From: Herbidospora cretacea
GTDB lineage: Bacteria > Actinomycetota > Actinomycetes > Streptosporangiales > Streptosporangiaceae
Reading direction: 5' to 3'
Length of the DNA stretch: 64,000 bases
Assembly (NCBI RefSeq): GCF_001570605.1
Contig: NZ_BBXG01000012.1
Coordinates: 62,001 to 126,000 of the forward strand
In this document: positions 1 to 8,036 of the stretch, in pieces
Layout of the letters: each line of letters begins with the position of its first letter
How positions within the stretch are numbered: position 1 is the stretch's first letter
Notes under the pieces: model-generated
Database searches by the model: none
What the model was told of the DNA's origin: nothing
What the model saw: the letters and a program-made list of their open reading frames with translations, nothing else
Made by a program: the position numbers and the translations under genes

Positions 1-2
1 AC

Positions 3-656
3 CTGCTGCCGGGGGTGGGGGAGTACTTCGTCTTCCCCGCCCTCACCCACACCGGGCCCTGCGAGATCATGGTGTTCGAGGGGGTGCCCGGCGGTCCGAT
101 GGACTGCTGGGGCGACGTACAAAACCCTGCCGACCATCTGGCGCGCAGCCGCCAGATCCTGGAGACCTTCTTCCCGTGGGAGGCCGAGCGCTGCGCCGGC
201 ATCGAGCTCACCGACGCCAACGCGGTGCTCACCGGACGGTTCGCCCCCACGGTCCGCCGTCCCGTCGCGGTGCTGCCCTCCGGGGCGCCGGTGCTGGGCG
301 TGGCCGACGTCGTGGTGCTCAACGACCCGATCACCGGGCAGGGCAGCAACAACGCCGCCAAGTGCGCCGCGACCTACCTGCGGGCCATCGTCGAGCGGGG
401 GGCGCAGCCGTTCGACGCCGCCTGGATGCGGGAGACCTTCGACCGCTTCTGGACGCAGGCCCGCCACGTCACCGACTGGACCAACGCCCTGCTGGCCCCG
501 GCCGAACCCCACCACTTCGCGCTCCTGGGCGCGGCCGGGCAGCACCCCGAGATCGCCCACCGGTTCGTCAACGGCTTCAACGACCCGGCCGACTACGCCG
601 AATGGTTCATGGACGCCGAGCGGGCCGAGGCCTACCTGGGCCGGGTCGCGTCATGA
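3..656 (+). CDS. StyA-like FAD monooxygenase (styrene/indole type), C-terminal part
   Basis: The reading frame is open from the left edge of the window, so the N-terminal FAD-binding half lies outside it. About 217 residues are visible. They resemble the substrate-binding and C-terminal region of two-component styrene/indole monooxygenases, with a GQGSNNAAKCA stretch that matches the flavoprotein motif near the isoalloxazine ring. Such enzymes epoxidise or hydroxylate an aromatic substrate using FADH2 supplied by a partner reductase. The next gene is a flavin reductase and overlaps by four bases (ATGA), which supports a StyA/StyB pair. The substrate cannot be told from this part. Confidence 0.75.
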   Translation: MLPGVGEYFVFPALTHTGPCEIMVFEGVPGGPMDCWGDVQNPADHLARSRQILETFFPWEAERCAGIELTDANAVLTGRFAPTVRRPVAVLPSGAPVLGVADVVVLNDPITGQGSNNAAKCAATYLRAIVERGAQPFDAAWMRETFDRFWTQARHVTDWTNALLAPAEPHHFALLGAAGQHPEIAHRFVNGFNDPADYAEWFMDAERAEAYLGRVAS

Positions 657-1135
657 GACCGCTGCGTGAGGCCTTCGGGCAGTTCGCGACAGGCGTCGCG
701 GTGATCACCACGGCGACCGCCGGCGGGGAGCGGGCCGGGGTCACGGTCAACTCCTTCACCTCGGTCTCGCTCGACCCGCCGCTGGCCCTCTGGTGCCTGT
801 CGAACCGCGCGCCCAGCGCGCCGCTCTTCCTGCGGGCCGGGCGGTTCGCCGTCAACATCCTGGCCGCCGACCAGGACCACCTGTCCCGGCGCTTCGCCAC
901 GCCGTCGGCCGACAAGTTCGCCGGGGTTGACCTGGTGCCCGCGCCGCTGCCGATCCTCGCGGGGACGCTGGCGAGTTTCGTCTGCCGGACGGAGCGCGTC
1001 CACGACGGCGGCGACCACCACATCTTCGTCGGGGCGGTGGAGCGCTACCACCGGACCGAGGGGGAGCCGCTCGTCTTCCACTCCGGCCGCTACCGCGAGT
1101 TCTGGCCGGAGCTGACGGTCGACGGGGCCGCGTGA
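653..1135 (+). CDS. Flavin reductase (StyB/HpaC-like)
   Basis: A 160-residue protein of the flavin reductase-like, FMN-binding split-barrel fold. The opening LREAFGQFATGVAVITT and the following VTVNSFTSVSLDPPL are the typical flavin-binding start of this family. It would use NAD(P)H to make free FADH2 for the upstream monooxygenase. Start ATG at 653 is fixed by the ATGA overlap with the upstream stop, so the two proteins are translationally coupled. A longer frame reaching upstream from 653 is only an antisense-like extension through the StyA gene and was not used. Confidence 0.88.
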   Translation: MRPLREAFGQFATGVAVITTATAGGERAGVTVNSFTSVSLDPPLALWCLSNRAPSAPLFLRAGRFAVNILAADQDHLSRRFATPSADKFAGVDLVPAPLPILAGTLASFVCRTERVHDGGDHHIFVGAVERYHRTEGEPLVFHSGRYREFWPELTVDGAA

Positions 1136-1142
1136 ATGTTGC

Positions 1143-1148
1143 TAGACA
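1143..1148 (+). promoter_or_regulatory. Candidate -10 box TAGACA, leaderless start
   Basis: TAGACA lies six bases before the ATG at 1155, a spacing that places the transcription start at or next to the start codon. No Shine-Dalgarno sequence precedes the ATG. Confidence 0.5.
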
Positions 1149-1154
1149 GGTCGC

Positions 1155-1925
1155 ATGACCGAAACTCGAACAAGTGAGCAGTCCCTGCCGCCCGTGGCCG
1201 ACCGGCAGGCCTGGCAGGCGAGGATCGACGAACTCCGGGTCAAGGAGAAGGCCCACACCAGGGCCGGAGACGCACTGGCCGCCGAACGCCGCCGGCTGCC
1301 GATGGTCGAGGTCGACGCGCAGACCCCGCTCATCGGCGCCGACGGCCCGGTGCCGCTGATCGACGTCTTCGGCGGCCGGTCGCAGCTGATCGCCTACTTC
1401 CAGATGTGGCACACCGGCAAGCCCGCCGCCGAGCAGTGCGAGGGGTGCACCTTCTCCACGTCCCACATCGGCCAGCTCTCCTACCTGCACTCGCGCGACG
1501 TCGCCTACGCGACCTTCTGCCAGGGCCCCTGGGAGGAGAGCTCGCGCTACCGCGACTTCATGGGCTGGACCGTCCCCTGGTTCTCGGTCCCGGAGGAGTC
1601 CGTCGACCGGCTGGTCGCGGGGCGGCACTTCGGCGTCCTGGCCGCCTACCTCCGCGACGGCGGCAAGGTCTACGAGACCTACTGGACGACCGGGCGGGGC
1701 AACGAGGTGATGGCGCCCTCCTACGGCCTGCTCGACCTGACCGTTCACGGGCGGCAGGAGTTCTGGGAGGACTCGCCGGAGGGCTGGCCGCAGCACTGGG
1801 ACGCCCGGGGCAGCCAGTTCAAGCAGAACGGCCGCCCGACGGCCCAGTGGCCCCGGCTCGACGCGGGCCACGACGACGACCTGGGGGCGTCGCCGGGCGG
1901 GAACCACGGCTCGCACTGCCACTGA
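1155..1925 (+). CDS. DUF899 thioredoxin-like family protein
   Basis: A 256-residue protein of the DUF899 (thioredoxin-like) family. Family hallmarks are LPMVEVD near residue 48, the FGGRSQLIAYFQMW strand and the C-E-G-C-T-F-S motif near residues 95-101, where two cysteines sit in a CxxC-like arrangement, followed by a DVAYATFCQGPW segment. The C-terminus is histidine rich. Function in the family is not established; a redox role is plausible from the fold. It stands alone, 19 bases after the reductase stop, and appears to have its own promoter directly before the ATG. Confidence 0.85.
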   Translation: MTETRTSEQSLPPVADRQAWQARIDELRVKEKAHTRAGDALAAERRRLPMVEVDAQTPLIGADGPVPLIDVFGGRSQLIAYFQMWHTGKPAAEQCEGCTFSTSHIGQLSYLHSRDVAYATFCQGPWEESSRYRDFMGWTVPWFSVPEESVDRLVAGRHFGVLAAYLRDGGKVYETYWTTGRGNEVMAPSYGLLDLTVHGRQEFWEDSPEGWPQHWDARGSQFKQNGRPTAQWPRLDAGHDDDLGASPGGNHGSHCH

Positions 1926-2342
1926 CCGGGCGTCCCAGAAATGGCGTTGCAGGCTTCCACAAGGTCGGTGGCATCTCACCAAGCTGCGGAACCTGTTGAG
2001 CTGGGTGTCTGCCGAGTAGATATGCCGCATCTGGACAATGTGGATGACCGGTATGTGATGATACGAAATGAATATATACGTTCGAGAAATCGGGACTGAT
2101 CATCTTTCCTGATTGTGCTCGTGATCACGATCTGGTTACTAATTGGACTTTTAGCTCCAAAAGGTGAACCATTTCTTCTGATAGTGCGTTTCCTCAATAG
2201 TCACCCTTCATGGTGATGTGAGGCGGATTGTCGCTATTTGATGTCTGAGTGGCCTGGATACTGGTCGGTAATGGTGCAGGAGAATGACATGCGTGATTAG
2301 AGTCGCGGGGGTTACGCGAAGCCAACCCCTCAAGGTGACCGC
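1926..2342. other. AT-rich intergenic stretch
   Basis: About 415 bases without a convincing gene. From roughly 2000 to 2290 the sequence is clearly richer in A and T than its surroundings, with runs such as GAATATATACG. It contains a perfect 12-base palindrome at 2119-2130. Short frames on both strands show no family resemblance. Confidence 0.6.
2119..2130. promoter_or_regulatory. Perfect palindrome, possible operator
   Basis: TCGTGATCACGA reads the same on both strands and lies about 210 bases before the coupled gene pair at 2343. It could be a binding site for a dimeric regulator. Nothing in the window identifies the protein. Confidence 0.3.
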
Positions 2343-2741
2343 ATGGACAGCGACGACCTCGGAGACGAGGAGTGGGTCTGCCAGTACGGCACGATCCATA
2401 GTCCGATCGACGGCAAACCGTTCAAGTGTCGTCCTAGTATCGGCGAGGACCCGCAAGAACTTTCGCTGATCAGAGGACGTCTGGACGTGGACAAAGTCGC
2501 ACTCATGATCCAACGTCGGCGGCCTAGGCATGTAGGAGCGATGCCGGGAGAGGGTGCGAGGCATGCGAAGGTGGCTGACCTGCGGGCGGCCGGATTCAGG
2601 GTGTGGGCCACCCCTACCCGCGCCAACCCTTTCCACGTTTCGGTAATGCCCCTGGACTTGCAGGGCACGTGGACTCAGGATGACATGGAGAGGTTCGAGG
2701 GATGCTTCGAGCCTCCCGACTGGAAGGAAGGCCAACTGTGA
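2343..2741 (+). CDS. Unknown protein, first of a coupled pair
   Basis: A 132-residue, soluble, acidic-to-mixed protein that I do not recognise. The centre, ARHAKVADLRAAGFRVWATP followed by NPFHVSV, looks like one compact alpha/beta unit. There is one CxxY-type cysteine near the start and one near the end, and no membrane segment. The ATG at 2343 has a weak AAGGTGA ribosome site six bases upstream. Its stop overlaps the GTG start of the next gene (GTGA), so the two are translationally coupled. The pair sits behind an AT-rich stretch, which could mean it was acquired. Confidence 0.6.
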   Translation: MDSDDLGDEEWVCQYGTIHSPIDGKPFKCRPSIGEDPQELSLIRGRLDVDKVALMIQRRRPRHVGAMPGEGARHAKVADLRAAGFRVWATPTRANPFHVSVMPLDLQGTWTQDDMERFEGCFEPPDWKEGQL

Positions 2742-3181
2742 GCGACCTGATCCAGTTGGGGATCGGCGAGCGACCGTGGCTGCCGACTCCCAGCACAGAA
2801 TCCATAGAGGTCTTCGACCGCTACGACATGCCCACTCTCGGGCTCATCCGGCAGGCCGGAAACCTCTACGTCTTCGAATGCCTCGAAGGCGTGTTGATGG
2901 CCGGCAGCGTCTGGGTGTACGCGAGCGTCTCCGCGCGTGAGGCCGAGCAGCTCCGATCGTCCGAGGGCGACAATTTCCTGGCCCTCATCAGTGAATGTTT
3001 CACCCATCGACCCATAATGGCGTCCCTCGCGATTAACGCCCGAATCCGCTCCGGCGCCCAAGTGGACGCCGCGACGATCGAAGCAGTCGGCCTGTTGGAG
3101 GCGGTCATCAAGGAGCTCGGCCGAGGGATCAAGATCGCTAGTGACACCAAGAACGCGATGACCGAGCTGGCCCACTGTTAA
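2738..3181 (+). CDS. Unknown protein, second of a coupled pair
   Basis: A 147-residue protein starting at the GTG at 2738, which overlaps the previous stop. A longer frame from 2702 is possible but would overlap the first gene by 40 bases. The middle, YDMPTLGLIRQAGNLYVFECLEG, reads as a beta-rich core, followed by helices (SAREAEQLRSSEGDNFLALI) and a helical C-terminus. I recognise no family. Small coupled pairs of this kind are often toxin-antitoxin, effector-immunity or accessory cargo units, but nothing visible decides this. Confidence 0.6.
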   Translation: MSDLIQLGIGERPWLPTPSTESIEVFDRYDMPTLGLIRQAGNLYVFECLEGVLMAGSVWVYASVSAREAEQLRSSEGDNFLALISECFTHRPIMASLAINARIRSGAQVDAATIEAVGLLEAVIKELGRGIKIASDTKNAMTELAHC

Positions 3182-3362
3182 GGGTGAATCGGCTGGTCGG
3201 GCTCTGCACTGATGTGCGGGGCCCTCGCCTTTTCCGGCCGGGTTGGCGACCTCGGGAAGAACGGCTGTCTCATTCCGGGCCGGTCACGTAGCCGGTCCCG
3301 ATGGGCATGCGCCGTCCGATCGCCGCCAGGGTCCTCTTCCTGTACGCCGCCACGATGACGCC

Positions 3363-3839
3363 ATGGACATCACCATCGAGCCGATTCCTCCGGCGACCGT
3401 CACAGCGCTGCTCGGCACCGACGACGCGGGCCACGCTCCCCGGTTCGGCGTCGACGCAGAGGGCGGCAGCCCTCTGCGCTGCTGCCTGACCAAGGCGCGG
3501 CCCGGCGAACGCGTCGCGCTGCTCACCTACGCGCCACTCAGGCGCTGGGCCCGCGACCCCGGGCCCTACGACGAGGAGGGGCCGGTCTTCGTGCACGCCG
3601 AGCCCTGCTCCGGCCCCGGGAGCGGCGGCTGGCCGGCGGCGCACAGAGGGGTGGCGCGGGTGCTGAGGGCCTATGACGAGCGCGGTCACATCCTCGGGGG
3701 GCGGTTGGTTCCGGCTGAAGGGGATCCCGAAAGTGTCGCGCGGGAGCTGCTGAGGGAGGCCGCCGTCGTGCACGTCAGGGCGGTCGAGTTCGGGTGTTTC
3801 CAATTCTCCGTCACCGGGGAAAACGCGTGGTCGGGGTGA
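3363..3839 (+). CDS. DUF1203 family protein
   Basis: A 158-residue protein of the DUF1203 family. The run LRCCLTKARPGERVALLTYAP, the later PFVHAEPC-like FVHAEPC and the C-terminal AVVHVRAVEFGCFQFSV are characteristic. The function of the family is not established. The ATG at 3363 gives the usual length, and the longer upstream frame has no family resemblance. It is followed by the repeated promoter-like element that precedes the MFS gene. Confidence 0.85.
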   Translation: MDITIEPIPPATVTALLGTDDAGHAPRFGVDAEGGSPLRCCLTKARPGERVALLTYAPLRRWARDPGPYDEEGPVFVHAEPCSGPGSGGWPAAHRGVARVLRAYDERGHILGGRLVPAEGDPESVARELLREAAVVHVRAVEFGCFQFSVTGENAWSG

Positions 3840-3847
3840 AAAGGCGA

Positions 3848-3864
3848 AAGGTACGATGCGGGCG
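3848..3864 (+). promoter_or_regulatory. Repeated promoter-like element, copy 1
   Basis: The 17-base string AAGGTACGATGCGGGCG is found here and, identically, at 5145-5161. It contains a TACGAT -10-like hexamer at 3852-3857 and lies 20 bases before the MFS start. The bases just upstream, GAAAAGGCGA, are close to GAAAACGCGA at the second copy. No TTGACA-like -35 box is visible at the usual distance. Confidence 0.55.
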
Positions 3865-3883
3865 CAGCCGCCCAGGGTGACAC

Positions 3884-5116
3884 ATGTCGCCACCTTTCTC
3901 CCATGGGAGCGCCCCCTTCATGACCGACATGTTCACGGCCAAGGCCACCTACGGCCAGGTCTTCGCGGTCGGTCAGTTCCGGGCCCTGTTCGCGGCGCGG
4001 CTGCTCGGGGTCATGTCGGACACGCTGCGGTCGGTCGCGCTGGCCGTGCTCGTGTACGACCAGACCGGCTCCCCGCTGCTGACGGCGCTGGCGTTCACGA
4101 TCGGGTTCCTGCCGCAGGCGGCGGGCGGGCTGTTCCTCGCGGCGATGGCCGACCGGTTCTCGCCGCGGACCCTGATCACCTCCGGCTACGCGCTGCAGTG
4201 TGCGGTCGGGCTGCTGCTGGCGTTCGGGCGTCTGCCGGTCGGGGTGAGTCTGCTCCTCGTCGCGGCCGTCGCCGCTCTGACGCCGGTCATCACCGGGGCG
4301 GCCGGCCGGGTGATGGCGGGGGTCCTCTCGGGTGACGTCTACGTGCTCGGGCGGTCGCTGAACTACATCGTGGCGGTGTCGGCGCAGCTGGTGGGGATGG
4401 CGGCCGGTGGGGCGCTGGTCGCGGGGCTGGGTGTGGAGCGGACCATGCTGGTCACCGCCGGGGCGCACCTGCTCGCGATGGTGATCAGCCGGGTGTTCCT
4501 GGCGCGTACCGAGGTGGCCCGTTCGGGCGGGTCGATCGTGCGCGGGACGCTGCGGGGCAACGCGGCGCTCGTGGCCGCGCCCGGGGTGGTCAAGCTGATC
4601 ATGGTGCAGTGCCTGCCCGCCGCCTACCTGGCGGCGGCGGGGAGTCTGGTCATCCCGTACGCCGCGTACCGGGGCTTCGGGCCGGCGCAGACCGGGTTCC
4701 TGCTGGCGGCGACGTCGGCCGGGATGCTCGTCGGCGACGTGGTGGTCGGGCGGGCGTTCGGGCCGGCTGCCCGGGAGCGGCTCGTCGTGCCGCTGCTGCT
4801 GGTCATGGGCGCGCCGACGATCGCGCTGGTGGTGGACCTGCCCTACGCCGGGGTCGCCGCCGTCTACGTGGTCACCGGGACGGGGTCGGCGTATCTGCTC
4901 GGGCTGCAGCGGCGTTTTCTGGTGGCGGTGCCCGCCGAGTTGCAGGGGCAGGGGTTCGCGCTGCTCACCACGGCCACCATGTCCATCCAGGGGGTCGGGC
5001 CCCTGGTCTTCGGGGTGGCCGCGGAGGTCCTCCCCGTCGGGGGCGCGATCGCGCTGACCGGGGTGTGCAGCGTGGTGACCACCCTGCTGCTGCGCGGTGC
5101 CGCCCGCGGCGGCTGA
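3884..5116 (+). CDS. MFS transporter
   Basis: A 410-residue major facilitator superfamily permease with about twelve hydrophobic segments, probably a proton-driven exporter in the cytoplasmic membrane. The FRALFAARLLGVMSDTLRSVALAVLVY opening is typical of MFS proteins annotated as macrolide-type or general drug exporters. The AAMADRFSPR loop matches the conserved loop after helix 2. ATG 3884 has an AGGGTG ribosome site five bases upstream; ATG 3920 is the alternative. It shares an upstream element with the P450 gene that follows, so the two may be expressed together. Confidence 0.85.
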   Translation: MSPPFSHGSAPFMTDMFTAKATYGQVFAVGQFRALFAARLLGVMSDTLRSVALAVLVYDQTGSPLLTALAFTIGFLPQAAGGLFLAAMADRFSPRTLITSGYALQCAVGLLLAFGRLPVGVSLLLVAAVAALTPVITGAAGRVMAGVLSGDVYVLGRSLNYIVAVSAQLVGMAAGGALVAGLGVERTMLVTAGAHLLAMVISRVFLARTEVARSGGSIVRGTLRGNAALVAAPGVVKLIMVQCLPAAYLAAAGSLVIPYAAYRGFGPAQTGFLLAATSAGMLVGDVVVGRAFGPAARERLVVPLLLVMGAPTIALVVDLPYAGVAAVYVVTGTGSAYLLGLQRRFLVAVPAELQGQGFALLTTATMSIQGVGPLVFGVAAEVLPVGGAIALTGVCSVVTTLLLRGAARGG

Positions 5117-5144
5117 AAAGGCCGCTGTTCGCGCGGAAAACGCG

Positions 5145-5161
5145 AAGGTACGATGCGGGCG
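5145..5161 (+). promoter_or_regulatory. Repeated promoter-like element, copy 2
   Basis: Identical over 17 bases to 3848-3864. Its TACGAT hexamer is at 5149-5154 and the P450 start is at 5190, behind a clear GGAGGA ribosome site (5175-5180). Confidence 0.55.
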
Positions 5162-5189
5162 ATCTCATTCTGCGGGAGGAAATCCGCGC

Positions 5190-6401
5190 ATGGCGAATAC
5201 GGTCGTTCCGTTCGAGTTATTCGGCCCTGACTATTTCCGCGATCCCTATACGGCACTCGACTGGCTGCGGGTGAATTCACCCGTCCACCCCTATGTCTTT
5301 CCGGTGGGGAACGTCCCCATGTGGGTCGTGACCAGGTATGACGACGCGTTGGCGATCCTCGGCGACACCCGGTTCAGCACGGCCGAATGGCGCGGCAGTC
5401 CCGAATTCCAGGCGTCCGGGCTGTCCATCAGCGCGGGCACCGTGCTGGCGCAGACCATTCCCGGGCTCGACCCGCCGCAGCACACGAAAGTGCGCCGCTG
5501 CGCCATGGCCGCGTTCACCCCTCGCAACGTCGACCGATGGCGGGAGGACATCCGCCGCGTCATCGAGATGACCGTCGACGGCTGGGCGCCGGGGCAGGAG
5601 CGCGATCTGGTCGCCGAGTTCGCCGCGCTGATCCCGTCGGAGGTGATCTCGACGCGGCTCGGGTTCACGCTGGAACGGCGGGAGCAGCTCGCCCGCGACG
5701 TCGACCTGCTCATCTCGACCGACCCGGCGGACTTCCCGCGCATCCCCGGCGCGCGGGAGCGCATCATCGCCTACGGGCGCGAACTCGTCGCCCTCAAGCG
5801 GGCCCAGCCCGGCGACGACCTCACCTCGGCCTTCATCCGGGCCGCCGACGAGGAGGGCCGGATCACCCAGGACGAGCTCGACGCGCTGGTCATCATCATG
5901 ATCATCGCGGGGGTCGGGACGACCAAGATGTTCATCACCAACGCGATGCTCGCCCTCCTCGACCATCCCGACCAGCTCAAGACGGTCGCCGACGACCCGG
6001 GCGTGCTGGCCGGACCGGGCATCGAGGAACTGCTCCGCTACGAGTCGCCGGTCGCGTCGGTGCCCTGGCGGTTCCCCACCGAGGACGTGCGGGTGGGCGG
6101 CCAGGAGATCGCGGCCGGGGAGCCGGTCATGGTCATGGTCGCCTCGGCCAACCGCGACCCCGAGGTCTTCCCCGACCCCCACCGGCTCGACCTCGGCCGC
6201 ACCGGAGCGCGCCACCTCGGGCTCGGCCACGGCATCCACAACTGTCTCGGCGCCGCCGCGGCCCGGCTGATCAGTGAGATGGCCCTGGCCACGCTGATCG
6301 GGCGGTTCCCCGGCCTGCGGCTGGCGATCCCCCGGGACGAGATCCGCCGGCACGAGGTCTGGGCGCTCAACGACTACCGCGCCCTGCCGGTCGTCCTGTG
6401 A
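5190..6401 (+). CDS. Cytochrome P450
   Basis: A 403-residue bacterial class I P450. The heme-ligand segment is LGHGIHNCLG with Cys352. The usual phenylalanine at the first position of that motif is leucine. The K-helix ExxR is Glu280-Arg283. The I-helix reads AGVGTT (240-245), so the usual acidic residue before the threonine pair is Gly243. GGAGGA lies nine bases before ATG 5190, which fixes the start; the longer frame from 5097 overlaps the MFS gene. The next gene is a ferredoxin, overlapping by four bases (GTGA). The substrate is unknown. Confidence 0.93.
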   Translation: MANTVVPFELFGPDYFRDPYTALDWLRVNSPVHPYVFPVGNVPMWVVTRYDDALAILGDTRFSTAEWRGSPEFQASGLSISAGTVLAQTIPGLDPPQHTKVRRCAMAAFTPRNVDRWREDIRRVIEMTVDGWAPGQERDLVAEFAALIPSEVISTRLGFTLERREQLARDVDLLISTDPADFPRIPGARERIIAYGRELVALKRAQPGDDLTSAFIRAADEEGRITQDELDALVIIMIIAGVGTTKMFITNAMLALLDHPDQLKTVADDPGVLAGPGIEELLRYESPVASVPWRFPTEDVRVGGQEIAAGEPVMVMVASANRDPEVFPDPHRLDLGRTGARHLGLGHGIHNCLGAAAARLISEMALATLIGRFPGLRLAIPRDEIRRHEVWALNDYRALPVVL

Positions 6402-6604
6402 CGGCCTGGCGGGTGGAGGTCGACCGGGCCCTCTGCTACGGCACGGGGCTCTGTTCGGCGACCGCGCCCGAGCTGTTCACCCTCGGGCCCGACCGGCTCG
6501 CGGTCGCGCGCGCGGGCGAGCTCGCCGAACCGGGCGAGGTCGACCTGGCGCGGGAGGTCGCGGAGTGCTGTCCACGGGAGGCGATCCACGTCAGGCCGGG
6601 CTGA
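6398..6604 (+). CDS. 3Fe-4S ferredoxin, P450 partner
   Basis: A 68-residue ferredoxin with the pattern C-x5-C near residues 13-19 (CYGTGLC) and a C-terminal CCP motif. The absence of the middle cysteine in the first motif is the normal sign of a [3Fe-4S] cluster in the P450-linked ferredoxins of actinomycetes. It would pass electrons from a ferredoxin reductase to the P450 encoded just upstream. The GTG start overlaps the P450 stop (GTGA). No reductase gene is in the neighbourhood, so a housekeeping reductase must serve. Confidence 0.92.
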   Translation: MTAWRVEVDRALCYGTGLCSATAPELFTLGPDRLAVARAGELAEPGEVDLAREVAECCPREAIHVRPG

Positions 6605-6611
6605 CGACTTC

Positions 6612-6617
6612 TAGACT
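6612..6617 (+). promoter_or_regulatory. Candidate -10 box TAGACT, leaderless start
   Basis: TAGACT lies six bases before the GTG at 6624 of the histidine kinase, with no ribosome site between. Confidence 0.5.
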
Positions 6618-6623
6618 CTGGGC

Positions 6624-8036
6624 GTGGGTGGATTAGAGTCGGCCCTGCTCGTCGGGGCCGGATATCTCGTCGCCGGGGTCGTCGGGTGGCGCGTCCAGCC
6701 CCGCTATCGCGCCGGGCCGCTGCTGGCCTGTGCCGGCGTGCTGTGGCTGTTCGCCAAGCTGGGGCCGGCCGTCCCGGTGGCCTCCAGCGCCTGGGCCGCG
6801 GTGCTGGGGCACTGGCTGATCACCTTTCCGACCGGGCGCGCGGAGAGCGCGGCGCAGCGGGTGGGCGTCGGCGTCGTCTACGCGGCGCTGCCCCTCGCGG
6901 TGGCGTCGCCGCTCGCCGGGCTGGCGACGGGCGGGACGGCGGTGATCGCGGCGCAGGTGCTCCGGTGGCGGGGGAGCGCGGCGGCGCGGCGGCGGGTGTT
7001 CAACCCGGTCACGCTGTCGGGGCTGGTCGCGGTCGTGGTGGTGCTGGGGTTGAAGCCGGTCGCGGCCGATCCGCTGGCGGCCGACCTGACGCAGGCCGCC
7101 CTCGGCCTCGTGCCGCTCGGCTATCTGGCCGGGCTGCCCCGCCGCCGGATCACGGACCTCGTGGTCCGGCTGGGGGACGTCCCGGCCGGGGGGATCGAGG
7201 CCGAGCTGGCGGCGCTGCTCCGGGATCCCGGTCTGCGGGTGGGCTACTGGGTGTCCGGCCGCTACGTCGGCCTCGACGGACGGGCGATCGACGTGCCGGA
7301 TACCGGGGCCACGCGGGTCGACCGGGCGGGGGAGCGGCTGGCGGTGCTCGTCCACGACCCCGTCCTGCTGGAGGAGCCCGAGCTGATCGAGGCGGCGTGC
7401 GCCGCGGCGGGGCTGGCGCTGTCGAACGAACGGCTCGCCGCCGAGTTGCGGGACCGCGTCCGGCAGGTCGGCGAGGCGACCGAGGCCGAGCGGCGGCGGA
7501 TCGAGCGGGACCTCCACGACGGGGTGCAGCAGCGGCTGCTGTCGATCCCGATGACGTTGTCGCTGGCGGAGGCCTCGCGGGACCCCGTACCGCTGATCAG
7601 GGAGGCGCGCGGCGCCCTGCTCGCGGTGCTCGGCGACCTGCGGGCGCTGACGCAGGGCATCCATCCGCCGGTGCTCACCGAACGCGGGCTCGACGGCGCG
7701 GTCAGGGAGCTGGCGGCGCTGTCGCCGGTGCCGGTCCGGGTGACCGTGGTCGTCGGGGAGCTGTCGCCGCAGGTCGAGACGGTGGCCTACTACGTCGTCG
7801 CCGAGGCGCTGGCCAACGTGACGAAACACGCGCGGGCCGGGGAGGCGGTCGTCGAGGTGGTGACGGGTGACGGGGTGCTGTCCGTCGAGATCCGCGACGA
7901 CGGGACCGGCGGCGCGGACGCGTCGCGGGGCAGCGGGCTGCGCGGGCTGTCCGACCGCGTCGCCGTCTGCGGCGGGACCCTCAGCGTCACCGGGGAGCGC
8001 GGAACCGTCGTGAAGGCGGTGCTGCCGTGCGGATAG
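6624..8036 (+). CDS. Sensor histidine kinase, NarL/DesK class
   Basis: A 470-residue kinase. The N-terminal 170 residues contain about five to six hydrophobic segments. A linker of about 100 residues follows, then the HisKA_3 helix with the phospho-accepting His298 in ERDLHDGVQQRL, and a C-terminal HATPase domain with IRDDGTGG and GSGLRGLSDRV. Membrane sensors of this type phosphorylate a LuxR-type response regulator, which is the next gene and overlaps by ten bases. The signal is unknown. The GTG at 6624 appears to be translated without a leader. Confidence 0.9.
   Translation: MGGLESALLVGAGYLVAGVVGWRVQPRYRAGPLLACAGVLWLFAKLGPAVPVASSAWAAVLGHWLITFPTGRAESAAQRVGVGVVYAALPLAVASPLAGLATGGTAVIAAQVLRWRGSAAARRRVFNPVTLSGLVAVVVVLGLKPVAADPLAADLTQAALGLVPLGYLAGLPRRRITDLVVRLGDVPAGGIEAELAALLRDPGLRVGYWVSGRYVGLDGRAIDVPDTGATRVDRAGERLAVLVHDPVLLEEPELIEAACAAAGLALSNERLAAELRDRVRQVGEATEAERRRIERDLHDGVQQRLLSIPMTLSLAEASRDPVPLIREARGALLAVLGDLRALTQGIHPPVLTERGLDGAVRELAALSPVPVRVTVVVGELSPQVETVAYYVVAEALANVTKHARAGEAVVEVVTGDGVLSVEIRDDGTGGADASRGSGLRGLSDRVAVCGGTLSVTGERGTVVKAVLPCG

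Noticed and set aside
176-1135. A 319-codon version of the flavin reductase
   Set aside because: The N-terminal 159 codons are an out-of-frame reading of the monooxygenase gene. The ATGA junction at 653 gives the family length.
2208-2805. Minus-strand frames over the unknown pair
   Set aside because: The plus-strand pair has coupled starts and stops and better codon use; the opposing frames are shadows.
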